Numbered from the stretch's first letter, positions 11,539 to 22,745 are shown. The stretch: DNA of 64,000 nucleotides from Dicyema japonicum (GCA_011109175.1 RDEW01000045.1:364748-428747), one strand, 5' to 3'. The notes: generated from the sequence alone by a model not told the origin. Numbers and translations are program-made.

Positions 11539-12490
11539 TTGTGGAGAGGGACATACAATTGCGAAAATCTTATAGAGCCATGTTCTAAAAAGATCATCCG
11601 TACAGAAGTAAGATGGTTGTCACGTGGAAAGGTATTGGAACGTTTGTTCAAATTACGAAACGAATTTATTGTGTTTCTTAAGATACGAAATTTTCCAACG
11701 TATTTAAGTTATTTCTTATAAATTAGCCGCGTGGCGCCATGTGGTGTTGCGTGGTTAATTGATTGAAATTTCTGCTCGCTAGTCTGTTCCTCACATTAGA
11801 GTGGCGTCATGTGATCAACCTGTCTAGGTGACGCCTTACCTTTTATGCTGATTCCGGATGGACTCTGTTTCTGTAGAAATGAAAACTGGATACTGATAAA
11901 TAAATTTTCCAATTTACAAAAATTTGGAAAACAATCTTTGGTTATAAATAATTGCATATTTAGTTTTAAATTATGATAAACTATAAATTTACATTATCGC
12001 ACAAGGAAAATATCAAACTGTTTGTATTTTGAACGATAATGGTCTTAAAACTTAAAATCGAATTTTGGTGGTCATCCGTAAAATAACATTACATGCTTTG
12101 CTTTCTGCAAGAGTATCTTGATGAATCAAAATACGCATTGGACGATACAGTACTTCAGGCCAACAAAGATCATTTGGTAATTTTGGATGTTAACATTGCG
12201 AAATATTTTCCGGATAAATTTGATTACGATGGGAAAAAGTTAAAATCAATTGAATATGAACATCTTATGATTTAACGTCAAATCAGATATATAGGAGATT
12301 TCAAGTATGGTTGAAACCTAGTATGGTTAACTGAGGATTAACCTGTATTATAAGGTTTATGCGGTGGAACATAATCCAGTAAGGGCACTGGTGATTCGTG
12401 TTCACTTTCATTAAGGAAAACTGGATCATCGTCAGTACTTCAGATGAGTTTCCCACTCTAAAAAATTTATTTTATAGAATTTTATTAATA
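11539..12490 (+). pseudogene. hAT transposase remnant
   Basis: The frame at 11539-11721 reads RTEVRWLSRGKVLERLFKL, the well-known ...RWLSRGKVLxRxFxLR block in the middle of ZBED/FAM200-type hAT transposases. Further on, 12093-12275 contains DVNIAKYFPDKFDYD and about 12420 reads VSTSDEFPTL, plausible later blocks of the same protein. Gaps, stops and an embedded short repeat around 11725-11850 separate them. It is dead. The last two blocks are weaker than the first. Confidence 0.6.
11722..11850 (+). repeat. Dispersed motif CGTGGCGCCATGTGGTG
   Basis: The words GCGTGGCGCCATGTGGTGTT (about 11726) and GAGTGGCGTCATGTGATC (about 11802) are close relatives of words at 19242 (CTCGTGGCGTCATGTGGT) and 55759 (GCGTGGCGCCTTGTGGTGTG). 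The motif is more GC-rich than its surroundings. It may be a terminus or promoter shared by several elements. Confidence 0.45.
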
Positions 12491-13342
12491 ACTCATTTAT
12501 GTAAATTAGCTCGTAAACGAATACTTTTTTTAAAAATGCAATAATGCGATTCTTGAAACTGATAACTTTTTCACTAATGCGATTCTTGAAACTGATAACT
12601 TTTCGCCCACATTTTAATATTCGCCTTAAATAAATTCGAATATCACCTCACAATCTTCAATATATTTCGCTACTTCTCAATAAATAATTAAATGAGTTGA
12701 ATATTCTTTTAACAGGATGTGAAGTAGAAAACCACAATTTTGAAACTGTTCTTTAATCATCAAATTCTGGCGAAACTGGGAAATTGTGGTATTCTGAATG
12801 TTAATTTTATATGATGTATTATTTTAGGTCTATTATTTCTTATCTTAATTCAGAATCACAGTTTAAAATTTTGGATTTTAACGGATCAATCATACACTGA
12901 AGGAATTTCAAAATTTTGCAAATCCTAATTTTATCCATAAAATTGTAATTATTCTTTTAGCATTTATTATTGTTACATGTCCTTGTAATATCAAAAATAC
13001 TTTCACGGATTAGCCGGGACAGTCCCAGATTTTATCCCAAATTTAAGTGTCCCGTACTATCATTTTTATTATTATTCGTAATGTGGGATTTGATAATCAA
13101 AATTTCTAGTAAAAATTTCCTGATAGATATTTTCTTGTTTTTATGTGAAATTTTTTTTTCAAGAAAACCCAGGATTTTATTTATCAAAATCAATAAATGT
13201 CCGGATTTCTATAATAATAAAGTGGTAAGCCTAGCGATAAGTAGTCTTACTCATTAAGTTAAAAAACTAAATAATTTTTTTTGTGATTCATTAATTTTTT
13301 TAATTAACACGTTTTATTTAACAATAAAATATTATTTATTAA
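12491..13342. other. AT-rich gap with a 28-bp tandem repeat
   Basis: Two direct copies of a 28-base unit beginning AATGCGATTCTTGAAACTG lie at 12543-12570 and 12576-12603. A plus-strand frame at 12970-13257 is open but resembles nothing I know. No gene is supported. Confidence 0.45.
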
Positions 13343-13640
13343 CTATGGGGAAGAGCGGCTACTGAAATTACGGAGTAAGCGTTTCCGCGGACAACTGCAA
13401 TTCCAATTCGTTGCCTTAGCCAGACCGCTTCCCGCACGTCTTTCTTACGGTCTGGCAAATTCCCCCCGATTTCATTCAAGAACGAGGCTTATACTTCCCA
13501 CAGCACCAGACGTCTTGATTACTACCGGTACAAAACGAAAGCGGTTTCCAATTTCACCATATTTTTTAATCTAGATTTTCTCGGCCAGATCGGTTGCCGA
13601 TCTAGCAGACTGAGTATCATCGACTTCGAGAAACAATCTA
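13343..13640 (-). mobile_element. GII RLE C-terminal fragment
   Basis: The minus strand reads IKKYGEIGNRFRFVPVV, KTSGAVGSISLVL and, after a frameshift, REAVWLRQRIGIAVVRGNAY, ending at a stop near 13343. This is the far C-terminus of GII elements (compare LWLRQKIGIAILRGNS at 58400). It directly abuts the APE fragment that starts the second duplicated block. Confidence 0.75.
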
Positions 13641-14024
13641 CAACAGTGCTGTCCTATACGAGCGATAATAGTCGACAAAATTTGAGAACTTTTTCCAGTC
13701 GACATTTTTGTTGTCGGTAAATAAATCAGGTTGCTTTACAATTGACACTCTTCCTTCAAGCGTAATCATAACGGGATTATGGTCACTGCTGGTCTCGTAT
13801 AGCACCGTCCATTTTGTTAATGTTTCGATGTTTGGTGAGTAAAGAGTGAGATCGGGGGACGATGTCCTGTCATTCGATCTGTAGGGAGTCCTTGTATTGA
13901 ATGTAGGGTTGTTTAATATTATCAGGTCATCCAGATTCGATAACAATTAGTTTCCTCTGACATCGCATGGTTGGTTCTTGAACCATGTCGGATGCTTCGC
14001 ATTTAGGTCTCCACAAAGTAACAT
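13638..14024 (-). mobile_element. Jockey-like APE fragment (copy B)
   Basis: Same piece as at 1-361 but with its left end visible. The minus strand encodes LLCGDLNAKHPTW, a stop in the next line, then the open frame 13946-13638 with SNDRTSSPDLTLYSP, ETSSDHNPVMITLE and DWKKFSNFVDYY. It is the C-terminal half of an APE endonuclease with the SDHNP motif kept. Confidence 0.8.
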
Positions 14025-14093
14025 ATTTTTTGATTTGTCGATTTCTGACAGGGAGAACCTGTTAAAACTGAAAACTTAAGAGTATTCATCTCT

Positions 14094-14488
14094 GTGGCTT
14101 GCAAAAGGAAACAATTCTCCAAAGTCGAAAGCCTTATGTTTAGTCCAGGACAGAAATTTCTTTTTTGGAGGACTGAACACGATTTGCAGTTTGTGTAAAA
14201 AAATAAAAAAAACCGTCGATTACGCTACAAGATGTGGAAAAATGTTGCATGGAATTTACGTCACAAGGCATAATGAAGTCGTACGGTGCCTTCACTTCCA
14301 TTTCTTGCAAAAAAAGGTCTCAAAAACCACTCAGTGAAAAAATTGTGATGAATGAATCGGTACAGATAAGAGTTGATACATTTATTAAAACCGAAATAAA
14401 CATTGAACACAACAAACCTGATTTATTTATCTACGACATAAAGAAAAATCTATTTTCTAATTGTGTTCAATTTTTTATAGATGTGTGA
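14094..14488 (+). mobile_element. GI-type zinc knuckle and RLE fragment (copy B)
   Basis: Duplicate of 431-820. Relative to copy A it has one extra T in a run near 14165 and small changes before SQKPLSEKIVMNES. It ends NKPDLFIYD followed by a stop. The following 14489-14920 is AT-rich without a gene. Confidence 0.6.
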
Positions 14489-14920
14489 TAAAAAGTAAAA
14501 CAACGAATGAATACTTAAAATTTGGAGTAATACTTTACGAGCACAACAAATAACTTCCTATGTGTCTTATGTGTAAGAAGGTTGTTACAAATGAAAGAAT
14601 AAAGCCCACAAGAATGTCAATTCATCCTGAGAAACTTGATGCAGAAGTTATTTAGTTTCTAGTCTGAAATATAATTATGAAAATCGTCTTATGATTAATC
14701 TTGAAAAAAGCATATTATTATTTTACAAAATATCGCAATTGATAGTAAAATCAAGAAAACCTCATGCTATTAGAAAGTCCTTAATATAAATGTCAAAGAA
14801 ATATTGATGATTGTGATTCTGATCTAATAAGTTAATCAATTTTTATCACAATAGTTCTGTCTCCTCCAGAATTGATGAAATGCAAAAAAATTTAAGAAAA
14901 TTAAATTTTATGAACTAAAA

Positions 14921-15371
14921 TTAATGAGAGAATTGAATCTGCTTTCCTTCTTCTATTCTTTCAAAACAGGAACTCAGTTTTGATAACGGCGTACGTAAGA
15001 GTTGCATAAGATGTTCATCAGTTAATTGGTTGCGATATTTGGTTTTGATCCGTGTGAGTCTGCTGAACAGAGTTTCACAAACATACGTTGATCCAAATAC
15101 AGACGAATTTTTATACGCATTCGTAACCATTAAAATTCTACTTAAAAATTGTAATATTTGATTTTTCTTAAATATTGTGGTTAGGCGACTGCATTTCAAT
15201 GAGCTCCATTTGAAATTCGTCTGGAACGGTTGTAGGATCTATAGGAGTGAAAAATAATTTAATCATTGGCAAGTTATCCTTGAAATTATTAAAAATTCTA
15301 TCAAATTCTTCAATTAGATCGCGAATAACGTGAGTATATTTCTTAAGTATATTTAACACGCTTTTAGACAT
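14921..15371 (-). pseudogene. hAT transposase C-terminal fragment (copy B)
   Basis: Duplicate of 1235-1685 with the same frameshift between the ELIEMQS block and the SVFGSTYVCETLFSRL block. A shared lesion shows the transposase was already dead when the block was duplicated. Confidence 0.8.
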
Positions 15372-15439
15372 TAAAAATAATATTAATCTTTATTTAACAA
15401 ACAATAAAAAAGTTAATATATTTATTAATCAACAACCTT

Positions 15440-17549
15440 CCTCGCCTGCCTGTTCGCCAGCCTACTCAGGCAGGTTCGATTCTGGTTGCTGAAACAACTC
15501 CGAGAGCGCATTGTCAAATTGAACCCTCTGCCCATATTGCATCTCAGGGCTCTGCCTCCTATACTCCAGTGTCAAGCTCTCTAGGGTCCGCTTTAACACA
15601 GTGGACTGTAGATAGGTCTGGAGCTTCCTATCTACCCCCAACTGCTTCAGATAACCCTTGTGGTACTTTGTTGCAATTCCTTCCCACGTCACTACTATAG
15701 GAATAACGAGGACCTTGCAACCAAGCATCTGCCCCATTTCGTTTGCAAGAAAGTCATACTTCCTTTTTTTCTCCACCTCCACAGTCTGCAAACGGTCTTG
15801 AGACGTGATGCCAACTTCTATGATAAGGACTTGGCCAGACTCTTTATCGTGTACCACAATATCCGGGCTTGACTTGGACCGAGGTACGGATAACACTGTC
15901 TACCTTAATTTGGACCCTGGTGTTCTCTACTACATATTACACCTTATGAGTCCGCAACTTTCTGGTGTGGCGAATACCATACTTATTGCATAGTAGAAGA
16001 TGAAGACTCCTTACTACCTCGTTATGCCTCCACACATAGTCGTGGCAGAGCATGGATCCACATCGAGTGGCTAAATGATCAACCGACATGTTCCTTGACT
16101 TACAGTGGGGACATGTATTTGTTGATCGACCCCAAAAAATATTGCGGTCTTGCATATACGTGTACAACGCCTCCGATCGAGGTGAGTTGTCACCGTATTT
16201 TAGCCATATTGTCGACGACTTAAGGTCGACATGTAGGTTGTCTAATGCTCTGAAAAGGACCTTATGAAGGCTTTTTAAGTTGATCTTTTCCATCAAATTA
16301 TTATATTGTAATTCGATCAACGCCTTCACATTTACTAGCCCACCTTCATCAATACCATACTTAGCAGACAAAAAAGGTCTGATAGTGCCTAGGTGGATTG
16401 CCCGTGTTTCTCGGTCGTTATTATAGCGTGCTTCCTAGCAGACACACTTGACCCAGCTATCAGGGTGTCGTGCATTCGCATTAGGATACGCTCACTTAGT
16501 TGGACTACTCCACACAGTCCACGGCCGAATTTATCACGGGGTAAATATAGTCTCTCCTTATTGGCTGCCAGCACATGGACATGGTTCTCTCTGAGTACTC
16601 CACGGATCATAACATCCATCTCATCATACTCCTTGGGCTCCACAACACCTATGTAATAGTTTAGCAGCGAGACAGCATACTCATTTAATGCTAGGAACAA
16701 ATTCCTTGCATTTAGAGACGTCTTACATAATAACGCTGCTCTTTTACGGATGCCTTCAGTAATTTGTCGCTTTGTCTCAGGCATTATAAGGGACTTTGGA
16801 GATTCGGTAACACCCAGATACTTATATCCTTCGTGTTCCTCTAGGACTCTTACTAACTCGTTACATACTTGCGTGTTAGTCGCAGACTTTAAATAATTCA
16901 AATCTAGTCCTATACTCTCAAAGAATTCCCTGGCACAGGCCCCCATGGAGTAGAGCTCCTCGGCTGTTCGAGCATACATCTTTAGGTCATCGATAAAAAG
17001 AAGGTGATTTGTACTGAAACAAACCCCTTCACAATGAACAGGTATTTGCTCTAACTGGTCATTGAGGCGGCGACTCAATGGCTCCAAACAGAGAACAAAG
17101 AGTAGCGGAGACATGCTATCTTCCTGAAGGATCCCCCTCTTGAGTTTTACCTCGCCTATCCGGTACCTATTATAGTTCAGATGAATACTCCACCTATTCA
17201 TCACAGCCACTACAAAGCTGATGAACCACACAGGCATACACAGACTGTGTAAGCACTCGACAAGGTAAGAATGATCAACTGAATCACATCCACCCACATA
17301 GACAAAAGTGAGTTTCCGTGAGACACAGAAAGGCATTTGTTGATCAAAGCCTTCTCTTTTGCCCCCTGACAATTTCGCACAGTACCCAACTGATTTTGAC
17401 AGTGATGGATCACTCTCACTGCTTACGACATATGACTGTCTGTTTAAAATGAATACGCTGGGCTTACCTATCCATAATATTTGTCTATGAGATTTGCTTA
17501 GGACACTAATTCGTTCATCCGTATATGTTTGAATTTTTTCGTTTGGCAT
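15440..17549 (-). mobile_element. GI RLE retrotransposon body (copy B)
   Basis: Better copy of the 1690-3868 element. The frame 17549-16389 (386 codons) runs from the RT fingers through GCDSVDHSYLVECL, KLKRGILQEDSMSPLLFVL and FIDDLKMYA to ERLYLPRDKFGRGLCG. Frame 16371-15937 carries the knuckle CPHCKSRNMSVDHLATRC and WRHNEVVRSLHLLL. Frame 15896-15462 carries the RLE: PDIVVHD, LIIEVGITSQDRLQTVEVEK and KRKYDFLANE, a PD...E...K-type nuclease core. The element ends with a LFQQPESNLPE C-terminus and the GTTGTTGATTAATAAAT tail. Three frame breaks remain. Its own N-terminal ORF lies upstream at 18059-19186, separated by about 450 bases that include a jockey scrap. Confidence 0.85.
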
Positions 17550-17684
17550 ATTTGTCTATAAAGCTTCCACACAAGAAAAAAATTTTCAGAACCAACAATG
17601 TCACTCATTGATCATTAATATGATATGCTCTCACACAAAACAAGCTAAGATTCTAGAAGTAACATTCAACACGCTCAAAACCAT

Positions 17685-17957
17685 GTGTCAAACGTAATCA
17701 GTCCTTCGCCACTAAAGAGTGGAGGTGCTCGTCTCAAAATTAAAAGGATCCGTAAATTGGTCAATATACACGTTGCACACTCAATTCTCCGAGCCAACTA
17801 TAACTTATTGATGCTTGGGGAACATAAATTTCAGTACAAACATGGAAAAGATCAACTCCGTTCAATCCAGTATGAACAACCAATTTCGAATCACATGACT
17901 ATTAGATTTTCTTTTCTCATTCCCTTAATTTCACTAGGATTGGAATATAATTATTGA
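17685..17957 (+). mobile_element. Jockey-like RT thumb remnant (copy B)
   Basis: Duplicate of the 3927-4277 scrap; one base fewer near 17694 shifts its start. It interrupts the minus-strand GI element between the N-terminal ORF and the RT body. Confidence 0.5.
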
Positions 17958-18058
17958 GGAGTCTCTAGTGCAACAAACCTTAGGAAATCTCAGTCGTTTG
18001 AGGATGGGAATCTTTCCATTTTCCCTCTCAAGAGTTCTTTATCATGGTAACAAAGAGT

Positions 18059-19186
18059 TTACTCTATAGAATTCGGTTGCTTCCATGGTAATAGATGATA
18101 ACGTCCGAAAATTCGAAAATTCCGCCAAGAAAGGAGCGGCGCTGTACGGGACATTCCACGCACTTCCTCTGCGTGGTTTAGCCTCCCACATACTACCCAT
18201 GTGGAAAGCATTTCCACGTCCCGCTGGGAACATACACTATGGACATTTTCGTGTAGGCGACGGTAAAACAATCTGCGATTAAACTCAAACAGATTATTTT
18301 CTCTCCTTCTCTTACACCGACTTTCATGTGTATAGAGTTTCCTCTTATACACCATTATTGCCCCCTCTAACTCCACCTTTGCCCTCCTCAACTCTTTGAG
18401 GTCCCATTTGGGAACACGGAGTTTACTAATTTGCCCCTTTACTATAGCCGGTGCTTTTCCTCTAACCCCTCTCGCCACACTACTTATGTGCCCCTCCAGT
18501 GCTTCCAGCTCAGTCTGTCTCCAAGCAATCTTGGCACAGATCTGCTCCCTCCATTTACTGGGTGGTCTGGGCTTGTCCGTCAATTCCTCATAAGTAATCT
18601 GTGCTGCATACAGCACTAGGGAGATGTCACCCAATGACCCTACTGGCTTAGCCTCCACCGCATAAGCCACAGCCTTATTGATGCAGGTTAACACTACACT
18701 GTTAACCTTACAATGAGGAATCTTGCAGGTAAATCTACGGTCCTCAAGTAGGACATCTGCCGCTGCAGCGAGATTCCGCGCAAAGACCTCATAAACATGC
18801 TTGAGCTGCAACGTATCACAGCTCTGGTGCTCGTGCTCTCTGTGACAGTTGTGGTCACCTGGTCCCCGCCCCTTAAGACCAGTACCCTCTTTGCCTACAG
18901 CCATCTTCTTGAGTTCACTCACAGATATAGCTGTACTGAATCTGCCAATGCAGTGCTCCGCCAAGTATGGCCATCCATTCCAGGGCATTCGAGATAGCCT
19001 GCTACGTACCTGGAGGACTACCTGCCTCGCCCATTCTTTTGGGTCATCTGCCACAACGCTCTCGGATATGGCAAGAATTAAATTCATACCATCAGCTAAC
19101 GCAAATGACCCTTCTCCTATGTTCCTTTCGACATTTTTGCCAACTCGAGAGAGTTTTAACGCCACCGAATCGAACGCACGTTGCAT
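18059..19186 (-). mobile_element. N-terminal ORF of a GI retrotransposon
   Basis: A 375-codon open frame, more GC-rich than its surroundings. It contains DPKEWARQVVLQVRSRLSRM, PWNGWPYLAEHCIG and LFEFNRRLFYRRLHENVHSV. Counterparts occur in order in the fuller GI element at 43387-46866 (NPGEWISSLLTCVKDRLKRV, PRGGWPFIANYF, NFELNRRSFYRKL), where they precede the RT, so this is the region upstream of the RT in the same family. I cannot name a domain in it. A basic stretch CKRRREN precedes the NRR-FYR block and may contact nucleic acid. Its last 40 or so codons may be out of frame with the ancestral protein. Confidence 0.7.
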
Positions 19187-19239
19187 GTTTTTTTTTAAAT
19201 AATATTAATGATTTATTAAAATTTATTTATTTAATTTTC

Positions 19240-19440
19240 TCGTGGCGTCATGTGGTTCACCTTTTGTGGTGGCGCTCAGTGTAATAATACACCAAAAAGA
19301 ACCATTTGCTCTTCCCCATCCAGACTCTTTATGCCTGGATGGTATACCTCTGTTGAGGCGTACCGGGATCACTTAATTAGTTGGATTACTCCTTCTTTCT
19401 TGGTGTTCCCTTTTCGGGGTTATTAAATTAAAATTTAATG
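19240..19440. promoter_or_regulatory. Candidate 5' region of the GI element, two hairpins
   Basis: Upstream of the GI N-terminal ORF (on its minus strand) lie the dispersed GTGGCGTCATGTGGT word at 19242 and two adjacent inverted repeats: CATCCAG...CTGGATG at 19317-19341 and GGTATACCTC-TGTT-GAGGCGTACC at 19341-19364. They could be 5' UTR structure. This is suggestive only. Confidence 0.3.
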
Positions 19441-19499
19441 CAAAAATATTCAATATAAAAACAATAGTTAAAATATGTAATATTTTTATAATTTAAGCG

Positions 19500-21345
19500 G
19501 GCCACACCAGAGAGGGAGAGTCTTAACGAAGATCAAACAAATACAAAGATTCCTTGCCAAAAATGAAGCTGAGGAGAAAATCTCAGACATATTAAAGTAC
19601 AAGAACGGACCAAGAATGTTCAAAGCAATCCGGCTTCTTAGCAGAGAAAACTGTCCAATTTCGTTAACTGTTTATGACAACCTTGGTCACGACGTTATCG
19701 GGACCATTAACAAAGCAAACGTTCTGGCATCCATTTTGACCTTATGTTCAACAAACAGGACGCGGCTGATTAAGCAATGAAATCTCGGAAGTCTTACAAG
19801 TACACTCTAACTAGCCCTATTACCATATCCGAAACTCAACAAGCTATTAAAAAATTAAATACCGGAAGATCTGCCGGACCAGACTTCATTACTGCAGAAC
19901 TTTTACAATACGGCCCGGAGGAGCTAATTGAAATGATTACTAACATTTTCAACCGGTCTCTCGAGGGTGCAGATGAACTGGAACTGGGAAAAGGGTGGCT
20001 AATTCCACTACAAAAACCGGGAAAAAGTAAAGGCCCCCCTCACAACTTCAGACCTATTATACTCCTAACCTCCATACGAAAAACATTATCCCTCATTGCT
20101 TTAAACCGAATAAAGGAGAGGGTGAACATATTTCTTTCGGACGGCCAAAGTGGATTCCGGACGGGCAGGTCCACGGCTGACGTGGTATGGGGGCACAGGT
20201 GGTATTGTGCCCTGTGCCAAAAATACAAAAAATCTATTGAGATACTTGGTATCGACATGTCCGTGCGTTCGACTCGGTGGACCGTGGAAAACTTATGGAA
20301 GTGTTGGAGAGTTTTCTACTGCCTGACGATGTCAAAATAATACACTTACTCATGCGGAACACTCAACTTGCCGTCAAAATTGGTGACTCTACCTCTAACT
20401 TTTTTTCGACCTCACGTGGAGTTCCACAGGGGGACTCACTATCCCCGGTCCTCTTTATTGTCTACCTTGAGGCCGCACTAAGAGAGTTCAGACCCCTGGT
20501 TGGCAACAATTATAACGAGATAATCTACGCGGACGACCTGGACTTTGTTTCTGAGGATATTCAAGTACTTCAACACATGCTTAACGTTCTTCCACACGTA
20601 TTCTCGAAATGGTTCTTAACCGTTAACACCGATAAAACAGAGTTCACAACACTTACACGCAATGATCGAAGATCGGACGAGTCTTGGAGAAAGCAAAAGA
20701 AGGTGGGTTCGCTTCTCGGGGACTCAGAAGATGTTTCTCGGAGGAAAATCCTCGCAATGTGTGCACTAAAGAAAGTATCGAATATGTGGGGTCATAAGAA
20801 GAGGATGGGATTAAACACCAAACTCAGAATATATAAGGCTTTTGTCATCCCCGTCCTGACCTACAATTCAGGCACTTGGGGAATCTCTAAACAAGAGATG
20901 GACCGTCTTGACGCTTTCCACAGGACACAATTGAAATCAGTAATCAAGATCAAGTGGCCTAAGAAGATCTCAAACAATGACCTCTACTCGAAGTGCAAAT
21001 CTGGTATACTATCCGAGGAGATCTTCAGATCAAGATGGAGTCTCTTTGGACATATCTTACGTCTAAATGCTCAAGTACCCGCGAATATCGCCATGGAAAA
21101 CTACCTAATGCATACGGGAGCCGGTTTCCGTGGAAGACCAAGAGTCACACTCCCAACTATTTTGAATGGAGACCTGTCGGCCGTGGGACTGAAGCTCACT
21201 TCCGCAGACGACCTAGATACCTTAAGGGAACTGGCACGAAGTAGAGGGTCCTGGAAAAGGCTGATAGAGAGGATGGCTAGAAATACGGCACAAGGGAGGC
21301 TTGATTAATTTTATGACTTCTCGGGAGTGCTTTAAATAATAATAA
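19500..21345 (+). mobile_element. RTE-like non-LTR retrotransposon, 5'-truncated, one frameshift
   Basis: From about 19500 the plus strand reads the linker before the RT (QRFLAKNEAEEKISDIL, GPRMFKAIRLLSREN), then RT blocks in 19777-20262 (NTGRSAGPDFITAELLQYG, FRPIILLTSIRKTLS, GQSGFRTGRSTADVV). A single-base frameshift near 20260 follows the block IDMS. The next frame, to 21308, has AFDSVDRGKL, STSRGVPQGDSLSPVLF, the catalytic YADDLDFVSEDI and a long C-terminal region with LGDSEDVSRRK, VLTYNSGTWG and FRSRWSLFGHILR. The 3' end is CTTCTCGGGAGTGCTTT plus AATAATAATAA, a simple-repeat tail typical of RTE elements. No endonuclease is present, so it is a truncated insertion, and quite a young one. 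Confidence 0.9.
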
Positions 21346-21456
21346 TAATAAACACCTAGTAGTAGGGGGCCGCCCTTGTAACCACTTGTTAAGATCAACA
21401 AATTTTTTAATTCAGATTGATGAATAACATGTAATGATAGTATTGCATTATTATTA

Positions 21457-22250
21457 TTAATTTACGTACATTATGTCAATCAAAGTGATGTAATTCATGA
21501 ATAATAACCACTGAGCTAGACGATGCCGATAAAAGCTTTCCCATTTTCGTTGTTTATTAGCGTCCTTCGGTAATCCAAACACCCAGTCGCGTCCAGACTT
21601 CCCGAGCCATGCATACCGATGGTTCAGCGTCCGATCCGTTAATGTAGCGTAGGATCTGGTGTGAGACCTCTGGAAGCATATGTTGAAGATAGAAAGGCCG
21701 GGAAGGCGAGTTCTAGTGGTGAGCGTATTCCGATTCCTCCGTAGCGAAGAGGTAGTTTGCATTGGATCCAGCGAGTTTTATCAAAGGGAATGTTGAGTAT
21801 TTCTTCAACGGCAAACCTCAGCTTATCGTCGATGGCTCTTAAAAAGTACATATCCGTTAAACATGGAGCTGTCCGTAGAAGCAAAAGCGGTTGTGGCGTG
21901 AAGTGGAAATTCCTGAGGAAGAACAAAGCCATGTGGGAGTCGAGGGTTTGCTAATTTAATTTGAATTGTTTGAGTATTTTTATCCTCCAGGAGAGCAGAC
22001 ATATTATTGCAGTGTAGGGAAGAGCCAATAAAAATTGCATTTTCAATTTAGGTAACGAGATGCGCAGAAATAGCGGCCACTGCACGGCAGAAGTCTTCCT
22101 CTCCGCAAGCAACGTTTATAATTTCACATTAATACGGGTTCGTTCGAACCCTAATGCCGCAAGTGCAGAGATAGCAGACTCGACTTCCGCCACCACAAGT
22201 TTCCAATTACCTCCGACGGTCGCGTCCAGATACCATAGATTCAATTGAGT
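21457..22250 (-). mobile_element. GII-like RT fragment, decayed
   Basis: The minus strand carries LDATVGGNWKLV (a mutated YLDD...GG block, near 22235), then MALFFLRNFHFTPQPLLLLR, RAIDDKLRFAVEEILNIP and PLRYGGIGIRSPLELAFPAF. The intact GII element has the same order (ALSTQKLNYVLRGAPC, PVRFGGLGILSPSDLAHPAY), so this is the palm/thumb of a GII relative. Stops and shifts are frequent, and knuckle and RLE are missing. Confidence 0.75.
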
Positions 22251-22295
22251 TCATATCGTCGTTGCTGCATAGTCGATACTCAAGGCGAAGAGCAG

Positions 22296-22390
22296 TGATA
22301 TCTCCGTCATATAGTCGTTTCTGTCAAAATCCATTACCGGTTGTGTCTAATTACACTACTCTTGAATGAACTGCATTTATTTCACGTAAA
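22296..22390 (-). repeat. Partial duplicate of the TRPV-like gene's first exon and promoter
   Basis: This stretch matches 27656-27757, sharing GATATCTCCGTC, AGTCGTTTCTGT, CCATTACCGGTTGTGTCTAA and CTGCATTTATTTCACGTA in order. On the minus strand it contains an ATG (22334) and MDFDRNDYMTEIS, close to the first exon MEFDLHRNDYNVDGDI of the channel gene. Downstream it runs into GII debris, so it cannot express the channel. Confidence 0.75.
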
Positions 22391-22394
22391 AATA

Positions 22395-22745
22395 GTTATG
22401 TCCGCTTTTAGTTCGCTGACGTTCGTTCTGGCAGTGAAGTGCTTGCAGATCTCATCTTTTTCTTTTGCAGTTTGCTGCATCTTCTTTCTTCTCTTTTTTC
22501 TTTTCACTTAGCATCACAACGACCACAACGAGTAGAACAGTAACGTTGATATAAAACTGGAGAAACCGGAGAATATCATTTTCAAAACTTGGAATTCTAT
22601 TCCGGATTCATTTTATTAATTAAAAAAAATGCCTATGGAATTTAATTATTATTACCCCCAGGATCACTGGGTCAAAGAGAAAGAAATAAAAGTTCTCATC
22701 TAACATAGTGATCCCAGACCAACAAAGGAGAGAACGAGTCCGGGG
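22395..22745. other. No gene seen
   Basis: Unassigned sequence. An inverted pair GGATCACT (22661) and AGTGATCC (22707) is the only structure noticed. Confidence 0.4.

Larger units (their letters stand above)
13664..18008. repeat. Segmental duplication, copy B
   Basis: Second copy of 1-4328, with the same fragments in the same order. It is slightly longer and its GI frames are better preserved than in copy A. Its left neighbour is a GII tail, and on its right it meets the N-terminal ORF of a GI element in the same orientation as the GI body inside. The junction at 18008/18009 follows TTTGAGGATGGG; copy A continues there into the poly(A) polymerase-like gene. Confidence 0.95.

Noticed and set aside
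18396-19284. Several plus-strand frames opposite the GI N-terminal ORF
   Set aside because: They are antisense shadows of a GC-richer coding region; only the minus frame shares blocks with another GI element.
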